Origin: Iamia sp052038315
GTDB lineage: Bacteria > Actinomycetota > Acidimicrobiia > Acidimicrobiales > Iamiaceae
NCBI GenBank assembly: GCA_052038315.1
Contig: JBQGCF010000064.1
Location: forward strand, 1 to 64,000
DNA: 64,000 nt
Direction of reading: 5' to 3'
Shown: in pieces, positions 55,594-61,502 of the stretch
How the letters are laid out: the number at the start of each line of letters is the position of its first letter
Numbering within the stretch: the stretch's first letter is position 1
Position numbers and translations under genes: made by a program
Notes under the pieces: generated by a model
What the model was told of the DNA's origin: nothing
Seen by the model: the letters and a program-made list of their open reading frames with translations, nothing else
Database searches by the model: none

Positions 55594-56391
55594 ATGCGGA
55601 TCGTGATGCTCAACGCCTGGGGCGGCGCGGTGTACGACGCCCTGGCCGCCTGGCTCCCGACCGTGGGTGCCGACGTCGTGTGCCTGCAGGAGGTCACCAG
55701 CACCCCGGGTCTCCAGGGCTGGACCCGGTTCGACGACGGCGAGCGCTCGCTGCCCCAGCGGGCCGACCTGTTCGCCGACGTGGCCGCCCTGCTCCCCGGC
55801 CACCAGGGCGCCTTCGTCACCAGCGACGCCGGCCCGGTGACCGACGGGACCGGGGTCGAGCACCGCCAGGACTTCGGGCTGGCCACCTTCGTCGACCGGC
55901 GGATCCCGGTGGTCGGGCAGGAGACGGCGCCGGTGCACGGGTCCTTCGTCGACCACCGGACGTGGGCCATCGCCGATCGCCCCCGGGTGGCCCAGGCCGT
56001 GCGGCTCGTCGACCGCACCGCCGGCGGGCGGGGCGTCACCGTCGTCCACCTCCACGGTCTCCGGGACCCGGCCGGCAAGGGCGACACCCCGGCCCGCCGA
56101 GCGCAGGCCGAGCGGCTGGCGGAGCTGGTCGAGCGGGCGCGCCGGCCCGGTGACCTCACCGTCGTCGGCGGCGACCTCAACCTCCTGCCCGACAGCGAGA
56201 CCTTCGCCGTGCTCGGCGCCATCGGGCTGGTCGACCTGGTCGGCGTGGCCGACACCCGCACCTCGCTGTACCCGAAGCCCCTGCGCCACGCCAGCTACCT
56301 GCTGGTGTCGGACCCGGGGGCGGTGCGGGCCTTCGTCGCCCCGGCCGAGCCCGAGGTGTCGGACCACCGGGCCCTGGTCCTCGACCTCTGA
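55594..56391 (+). CDS. Endonuclease/exonuclease/phosphatase family protein
   Basis: A 265-residue EEP-fold enzyme. It has the N-terminal MLNAWGG (Asn metal ligand), VVCLQEV (catalytic Glu), VVHLHGLRD (His), VVGGDLNLLPDS (DLN motif) and EVSDHRALVLDL (SDH motif). These are the full set of phosphodiesterase residues. The substrate may be nucleic acid or a lipid phosphate. The first His-containing motif differs from DNA-repair members, so a non-DNA role is possible. Confidence 0.9.
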   Translation: MRIVMLNAWGGAVYDALAAWLPTVGADVVCLQEVTSTPGLQGWTRFDDGERSLPQRADLFADVAALLPGHQGAFVTSDAGPVTDGTGVEHRQDFGLATFVDRRIPVVGQETAPVHGSFVDHRTWAIADRPRVAQAVRLVDRTAGGRGVTVVHLHGLRDPAGKGDTPARRAQAERLAELVERARRPGDLTVVGGDLNLLPDSETFAVLGAIGLVDLVGVADTRTSLYPKPLRHASYLLVSDPGAVRAFVAPAEPEVSDHRALVLDL

Positions 56392-56427
56392 TCGGTCGCC
56401 GCCGCGCTGGGTCACGCCGACCGCTGT

Positions 56428-57234
56428 TCAGGTCGGGCGGTAGTGGCTGAGCGTCGAGCGGGCGCCGAAGGGGTCCTCGACCACGGCCAGGCGGGTCGGC
56501 CCGAGGTCGTGGGCCGGCTCGACGACGGTGCCGCCCCCGGCGACGACCCGCTCGACGGCGGCGTCGGTGTCGTCGACGGCGAAGGTGACGACCCAGCCCG
56601 GCGGCCGGAGGTGGTCGGGCGCCAGCAGCCAGCCCACGGCGTCGCCGAAGCCGGCCGGCACCCCGTCGCCGCCGTGGCGTTCGGCCCGGCTGGGGTCGAG
56701 GGCGTCGAGGTGGTCGGCGTAGCCGGGGAGCTGCCACATGGTGGCGCCCAGCTCGGGGACCGCCGCCGCCCGCCAGCCGAAGACGGCGCCGTAGAAGGCG
56801 GCCGCCCCGTCGGGGTCGGCGGTGGCCAGGTCGCTCCAGTTCCAGGCGCCGGGGACGTTGACCAGCTCGGCCCCCACCTGGCCGGCGGCGTCCCACAGCC
56901 CGAAGCCGACCCCGGCCGGGTCGGCGGCCAGGGCCACCCGGGCCACACCCGCCCGATCGACGGGGCCGTGGTCGATGCGCCCGCCGTGGTCCACCACCGC
57001 GGCGGCGGCCACGTCGACGTCGTCGACCGCCATCCACGTCACCCACCGGGCCGGGGCCGGGCCGGCGGCGTCGGCGGGGGCGATGCCGGCGACGGGACGG
57101 CCGTCGAGCCGGGCCACGCCGTCGGCGACCGCCCACCCGAAGAGGTCGGCGTAGAACCGGGGGGCGGCGGCCGGGTCGGCGCCCACCAGCTCGAGCCAGC
57201 AGGGGACGCCGTGGGGGTAGCGGGGTCGGATCAT
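56428..57234 (-). CDS. VOC superfamily protein with two glyoxalase-like domains
   Basis: A 268-residue protein of two tandem vicinal-oxygen-chelate modules. The first starts PHGVPCWLELVGADPAAAPRF and the second starts GAWNWSDLATADPDGAAAF; each is about 125 residues. Such proteins are often called hydroxylases or glyoxalases, but the reaction cannot be deduced. The start at 57234 is uncertain, since an in-frame ATG lies ten codons upstream. It is divergent from the DUF899 gene. Confidence 0.88.
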   Translation of the reverse strand: MIRPRYPHGVPCWLELVGADPAAAPRFYADLFGWAVADGVARLDGRPVAGIAPADAAGPAPARWVTWMAVDDVDVAAAAVVDHGGRIDHGPVDRAGVARVALAADPAGVGFGLWDAAGQVGAELVNVPGAWNWSDLATADPDGAAAFYGAVFGWRAAAVPELGATMWQLPGYADHLDALDPSRAERHGGDGVPAGFGDAVGWLLAPDHLRPPGWVVTFAVDDTDAAVERVVAGGGTVVEPAHDLGPTRLAVVEDPFGARSTLSHYRPT

Positions 57235-57352
57235 GACGTCACCCTGCGCCGCTGAACCGGTCATCTCCTGGCCAGGTTGCCGTGTCGACCGACCGATGAG
57301 TGACGGGCCCCCACCCGGTCTGCCCTCACCGTCCCCCAGCCGAGGAGCTCCC

Positions 57353-58093
57353 ATGTCCCTGCCCGAGATCGTGTCGCCGGAGGGGTGGCGGGCCGCCCGG
57401 GTCGCCCTGCTCGCCGAGGAGAAGGCCCTGACCAGGGCGCGCGACGCCCTCAGCGCCGCTCGCCGCCGCCTCCCGATGGTGCGGGTCGAGGCCGACTACC
57501 GCTTCACCGGGCCGGGGGGCGAGGAGGCCACCCTGCTCGACCTGTTCGACGGGCAGCGCCAGCTGATCGTCAGCCACTTCATGTTCGAACCCGAGTGGAC
57601 CGACGGCTGCCCCAGCTGCACCGCCGGCGCCGACGAGATGTCCGACGGACTGCGGGCCCACCTGGCCACCCGCGACACCCGCCTGGTGTACGTCTCCCGA
57701 GCGCCCATCGACCGGATCGAGGACTACAAGGCGCGCAAGGGCTGGAGGTTCCCCTGGTACTCGTCGCTCGGGAGCCGCTTCAACCACGACTTCCACGTCA
57801 CCATCGACGAGGCCGTCGCCCCCGCCGAGTACAACTACCGCAGCCAGGCGGAGTGGGCCGAGCGGGACCCGTCGTGGGCCGGCTGGTCGGGCGAGCAGCC
57901 GGGGCTGAGCTGCTTCCTGCGCGTCGACGACGAGGTCTTCCACACCTACAGCGCCTACGGCCGGGGGGCCGAGTGGACCGGCGGCTCGTACGCCTTCCTC
58001 GACCTCACCGCCCTGGGCCGCCAGGAGGAGTGGGAGGAGCCGGCCGGGCGCAGCGATGCGGTGCGGGGCGGCACCCCCGACTTCGCGTCCTAG
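57353..58093 (+). CDS. DUF899 family thioredoxin-like protein
   Basis: A 246-residue protein with a thioredoxin-like fold, typical of DUF899: MFEPEWTDGCPSCTAGADEM gives the CxxC-type pair, and KARKGWRFPWYSSLGSRFNHDF is the family signature. AGGAG lies 6 bases before the ATG at 57353. The biochemical role of the family is not established. It ends four bases into the convergent acetyltransferase gene. Confidence 0.92.
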   Translation: MSLPEIVSPEGWRAARVALLAEEKALTRARDALSAARRRLPMVRVEADYRFTGPGGEEATLLDLFDGQRQLIVSHFMFEPEWTDGCPSCTAGADEMSDGLRAHLATRDTRLVYVSRAPIDRIEDYKARKGWRFPWYSSLGSRFNHDFHVTIDEAVAPAEYNYRSQAEWAERDPSWAGWSGEQPGLSCFLRVDDEVFHTYSAYGRGAEWTGGSYAFLDLTALGRQEEWEEPAGRSDAVRGGTPDFAS

Positions 58094-58632
58094 CGAGCGT
58101 CGTCCGGGCCCGGGAGGGTCCGCTGGACGAGGACGAGGTCGAGCCACCGACCCTGCTTGCGCCCCACCTCCGGCATGCGCGCCACCTCGACGAACCCGAG
58201 GGCGGCGTGGAAGGCCAACGACCCGGTGTTCTCGCTGTCGATGGCACCGACGACGACGTGGATGCCCCGCGCCACCGCCACCTCGACCAGCGCCTCCACC
58301 AGGGCGCGGCCGACCCCGCGGCCGTGCTGGTCGCCGTCGACGTGGATCGTGTGCTCGACGGTGGTGCGGTAGCCGGGGAAGCGGTCGCCGCCACGGAAGC
58401 CGGTCCAGGTGGCGTAGCCCACGACCCGGCCGTCGACCTCGGCCACCAGGACCGGGTGGCCGGCATCGGCCTGGGTCTGCCACCAGGTCGCCATCTCGTC
58501 CTCGTCGGCCAGGTGCTCGCGCCAGGCGGTGGCCGTGGTCGGGATCAGGACGTTGAACAGGTGGGTGATGACGGGGAGGTCGGCCTCGACCGCCGGCCGG
58601 ACCTGCACCGACGGCGTCCCCGGGCTCTCCAC
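58090..58632 (-). CDS. GNAT N-acetyltransferase (phosphinothricin-acetyltransferase-like)
   Basis: A 180-residue GNAT enzyme with VRPAVEADLPVITHLFN, TVEHTIHVDGDQHGRGVGRAL (pyrophosphate loop) and AIDSENTGSLAFHAALGF, the pattern of PAT/MddA-like acetyltransferases that act on amino-acid-like amines. The GTG start at 58632 lies 6 bases after CAGACT, a variant of the local -10 hexamer. It is divergent from a lipoprotein gene. Confidence 0.9.
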   Translation of the reverse strand: MESPGTPSVQVRPAVEADLPVITHLFNVLIPTTATAWREHLADEDEMATWWQTQADAGHPVLVAEVDGRVVGYATWTGFRGGDRFPGYRTTVEHTIHVDGDQHGRGVGRALVEALVEVAVARGIHVVVGAIDSENTGSLAFHAALGFVEVARMPEVGRKQGRWLDLVLVQRTLPGPDDAR

Positions 58633-58713
58633 GGGCCCAGTCTGGCGGCTCGGCCCGGGCCGCCCGCCCGTCTGTCGGCTACTGTCACCGCAGACGACAC
58701 AACGGGGGAGACC

Positions 58714-59169
58714 ATGGGACGAAGGATCGTCATCGCCGCGGCGCTGCTGCTGCTGGCCGGGTGCGGGGGCGCGACCGACGACACCGCCGACGCGGTGGCT
58801 CCGGCCGACGCACCGCCGAGCACCGAGGAGACCACGACGTCGTCGACGACCACCACGTCGACGACCACGACCACCACGACGGCACCGACGACGACCACGA
58901 CGTCGACGACCACCACCACCACGACCACGGCGCCGCCGACCACGACGACCACCACGGCACCGCCGCCCCCGCCTCCTCCGCCGCCCACGGAGCCGCCGGC
59001 CCCGGACTGCACGCCGGGCTACACGCCGTGCGTGCCGGTGGCCAGCGACGTCGACTGCGCCGGTGGGTCGGGTGACGGTCCGGCCTACGTCGACGGCCCG
59101 ATCCAGGTCACCGGGTCCGATCCCTACGACCTCGATCGCGACGGCGACGGCGTCGCCTGCGAGAGCTAG
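58714..59169 (+). CDS. Lipoprotein with Thr-rich stalk and Excalibur domain
   Basis: A 151-residue protein. The signal peptide ends LLLLAGCGG (lipobox). About 60 residues of nearly pure Thr with Ser, Ala and a run of Pro form an extended stalk. The C-terminus has the Excalibur calcium-binding motif DLDRDGDGVACES with its paired Cys. GGGGGAG precedes the ATG, and TACTGT (58680-58685) is a likely -10. A surface-anchored calcium-binding role is inferred. Confidence 0.88.
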   Translation: MGRRIVIAAALLLLAGCGGATDDTADAVAPADAPPSTEETTTSSTTTTSTTTTTTTAPTTTTTSTTTTTTTTAPPTTTTTTAPPPPPPPPPTEPPAPDCTPGYTPCVPVASDVDCAGGSGDGPAYVDGPIQVTGSDPYDLDRDGDGVACES

Positions 59170-59960
59170 CCAGCGCCGGTCCAGGCGTCGGCCGCGGCGA
59201 TGGCGGTGGCCACGGCGCGGTCGACCGCCGCGTCCTTCTCGGTGAGGTCGGGCCGCTCGTCCTCGGTGCGCTGGGCGACGATGCCGACCACGCAGCCGGC
59301 CGTGAAGCCGTAGACCCCGCCCATCTTGAACAGGGTCCCCGCCTCCATCTCGAAGCTGAGCACGCCCAGGGCGGCGTACTCGTCGATCATCCCGCGCAGC
59401 CGCCGGAGCAGGTGCGGGTTGGCCGACGAGGCCGAACGCTCCTGGCCCTCGAAGAAGGTGTCGACCGAGGCGATGGTGCCCACGTGGTGGTCGATCCCGA
59501 GCCCGGCGGCGCCCTCGGCCAGGGCGACGGTGAGGAAGGGGTCGGCCGCCGCCGGGTAGCGGGGCGGGGCGATGTCGTCGGCCGCGCCCTGGTTGGTGAG
59601 GGCGGCGTTGGCCACCACCACCGATCCGGTGCGCACGTGGTCCTGGATCGACCCGCTGGTGCCGATGCGGATCACCGTCCGGATGCCGGCCTGCACCAGC
59701 TCGTTGACGACGATGCTCATCGAGGGCGCGCCCATGCCGCTGGTCGCGCACACGACGGGTCGGCCCCCCGGCAGCGTGGCCACGAACGAGTCGAGGCCGC
59801 GGTTGCGGGCCAGGGCACGGCCATCGGCCAGGTGCCGGGTCGCGATCAGCTCGGAGCGGCCGGGGTCACCGCTGAGCAGGGCGATGTCGGCACCCTCGGG
59901 CAGGTCCGAGGGGGCGAAGCCGATGTGGTACAGCCGGTCGTCGGATGGGGCGTCGGGCAC
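59166..59960 (-). CDS. Nucleoside phosphorylase (uridine phosphorylase-like)
   Basis: A 264-residue PNP/UDP family enzyme that splits nucleosides with phosphate. It shows LLSGDPGR (phosphate loop), VCATSGMGAPSMSIVVNEL, RIGTSGSIQ and FEMEAGTLFKMGG, the ribose-binding Glu-Met-Glu segment. The GTG at 59960 has GAGGAGG six bases upstream; longer in-frame starts extend into unlikely Pro/Ser sequence. TACCCT on the minus strand near 59990 may be its promoter. Confidence 0.92.
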   Translation of the reverse strand: MPDAPSDDRLYHIGFAPSDLPEGADIALLSGDPGRSELIATRHLADGRALARNRGLDSFVATLPGGRPVVCATSGMGAPSMSIVVNELVQAGIRTVIRIGTSGSIQDHVRTGSVVVANAALTNQGAADDIAPPRYPAAADPFLTVALAEGAAGLGIDHHVGTIASVDTFFEGQERSASSANPHLLRRLRGMIDEYAALGVLSFEMEAGTLFKMGGVYGFTAGCVVGIVAQRTEDERPDLTEKDAAVDRAVATAIAAADAWTGAG

Positions 59961-60006
59961 CGGGGCCTCCTCGGGGACGGAGGAGGCGAGGGTACCGGCC
60001 GCGCCC

Positions 60007-60357
60007 TCAGCCGAGGAGCGGGCGGGGGTCGAAGGCGACGCGGATGCGGTCGACCCGGCCATCGGTGACGTGGCTCCAGTTGGCCACGGGCAGGACATCA
60101 CCCCCCTTCGTGTGGAGCTCGAACCAGGTGGTGGCGTCGGCACCGTCGACGAAGACCTTGGTGACGACGACGTCGGCGAGGGCCCGGGACATGCCCTCGA
60201 TGCCGGCGGCGCAGTCCTCGGCGCCCTCGACGATGGCCATGGGGCCCTCGAAGCGCACGGTGTCGGCCAGGTTGGCCCGGAAGGCGGTGAAGTCGCGCTC
60301 CCGCCAGGTGCGGAAGTAGGTCTCGACCGCCGTTCGGGTGGAGTCGGTGTCGGTCAT
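60007..60357 (-). CDS. SnoaL/NTF2-like protein
   Basis: A 116-residue cone-shaped alpha+beta barrel protein of the SnoaL-like group, with TAVETYFRTWRERDFTAFRA at the start and DGRVDRIRVAFDPRPLL at the end. The family includes ligand-binding proteins and small isomerases; the role here is unknown. The ATG lies 7 bases after TAGGGT on the minus strand. Confidence 0.88.
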   Translation of the reverse strand: MTDTDSTRTAVETYFRTWRERDFTAFRANLADTVRFEGPMAIVEGAEDCAAGIEGMSRALADVVVTKVFVDGADATTWFELHTKGGDVLPVANWSHVTDGRVDRIRVAFDPRPLLG

Positions 60358-60364
60358 GCCGTCG

Positions 60365-60370
60365 ACCCTA
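60365..60370 (-). promoter_or_regulatory. -10 element of the SnoaL-like gene
   Basis: TAGGGT on the minus strand ends 7 bases before the ATG at 60357. Confidence 0.5.
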
Positions 60371-60403
60371 CGGAAGGGGTGTGACAGTGAAGGGAGGACC
60401 TGG

Positions 60404-61462
60404 TCAGGACCCTGACGGCACCCGGGCGACGACGGTGACGGCCAGGGCGGCGAAGAGGAAGGCGCCCGCCGCGTCCCGCTCCTCGAGCGAGGCGAGGTAG
60501 CGGCCGGCCTCGGCCTCGGTCACCACGCCGGCCTCGACGGCGGCGGCCGCGACCACGTCGAAGGGCCCGCCCGAGGCCCGGGCGATGGCCAGCGAGCGGT
60601 GCTCGATCGGCGTCAGCCAGCGCCCCACCACCTCCAGCCCGGTGGCCACGGCCAGCGCCGGGAGGTCCCGGCCGACGAGCGGGTGGCGGAACGTCGTGCG
60701 CCGGTGGGCCCGGATCCGCTCGAAGACCTCGACCTCGTCGGTGGCGACCAGGTGCGAGCCGTGGTCGGGCTCGGACAGCACGACGACGCCACCGGGCCGC
60801 ACGACCCGGGTCAGCTCGGCCACCGCCGCGCCGGGCGTGGGGGTGTGGATCAGCACCGCCCGGGCCCAGGCGCCGGCGACGGCGCCGGGGGCGAAGGGGA
60901 GGGCCTGGCCGTCGCCCACCACGACCGCCGCACCGGGGGCGGTCGCCCGGGCGGTGGCCGCCATCGAGGCCGAGCGGTCGAGCCCCACCGCACACCCACG
61001 CCCACCGTCGCCGCCGAGGGCGGCGTGGTCGAAGTAGCCGTCGCCGGTGAGATCGTCGTCGCCGGGGTGGCCGTCGTCGCCGGCGTGGTCGTCGTTGCCG
61101 CCGGTGCGACCGTCGGTGACCTGGCGGTCGTCGTCGGTGCGACGGGTGCGGTGGTCGTCGTCGGTGCGGTCGTCGTCGTCGGCGGGCCGGGTGGCCGCAG
61201 CGGCGGGGGCGCCGCCGGGGGCGGGGGTGGCGACGAGGGACGCAGGCGGAGAGACGGCGGTGGCGAGGGCGGCGAGGTCGACGCCGGGGCCGCAGCCGAG
61301 GTCGAGGACCCGGTCACCGGGGGCCAGGCCCAGGGCGGCCAGGGCGCCGTCGGCACCGGCGCGGCGCTGGTGGGCCATCCAGGCGACCAGGTCCTCGGCC
61401 GCCCCCGACGTCTCGACCCGGTCGAAGGCGCCCACGTCGACCAGCAGCGGCTCCTCCCCCAT
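60404..61462 (-). CDS. SAM-dependent methyltransferase with Asp/His-rich insertion
   Basis: A 352-residue class I methyltransferase. Motif I is RVLDLGCGPGVDLAAL near residue 55, and the acidic end of beta-2 appears only at AVGLDRSASM near residue 160. In relatives these are about 25 residues apart. Here about 80 extra residues intervene, dominated by Asp, His, Arg, Thr and Gly. Downstream motifs (VVGDGQALPFAPGAV, VLIHTPTPGAAVAEL, RPGGVVVLSEPD) are intact. The ATG follows TACCGT by 7 bases. It is divergent from the LAL-type regulator. Confidence 0.85.
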   Translation of the reverse strand: MGEEPLLVDVGAFDRVETSGAAEDLVAWMAHQRRAGADGALAALGLAPGDRVLDLGCGPGVDLAALATAVSPPASLVATPAPGGAPAAAATRPADDDDRTDDDHRTRRTDDDRQVTDGRTGGNDDHAGDDGHPGDDDLTGDGYFDHAALGGDGGRGCAVGLDRSASMAATARATAPGAAVVVGDGQALPFAPGAVAGAWARAVLIHTPTPGAAVAELTRVVRPGGVVVLSEPDHGSHLVATDEVEVFERIRAHRRTTFRHPLVGRDLPALAVATGLEVVGRWLTPIEHRSLAIARASGGPFDVVAAAAVEAGVVTEAEAGRYLASLEERDAAGAFLFAALAVTVVARVPSGS

Positions 61463-61469
61463 CTCGGTG

Positions 61470-61475
61470 ACGGTA
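61470..61475 (-). promoter_or_regulatory. -10 element of the methyltransferase gene
   Basis: TACCGT on the minus strand ends 7 bases before the ATG at 61462. Confidence 0.5.
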
Positions 61476-61502
61476 CCGCGGGGGAGCGGCGAGACTGGGC
61501 CG

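Noticed and set aside
58545..59012. Hydrophobic Val-rich protein opposite the Thr-rich lipoprotein stalk
   Set aside because: It is simply the antisense of ACC/ACG repeats. The plus-strand lipobox and Excalibur motif show the true coding strand.
61000..61250. Hydrophobic plus-strand frame opposite the methyltransferase insertion
   Set aside because: It is Val/Gly-rich only because it is the complement of the Asp-rich repeat, and it has no start signal.
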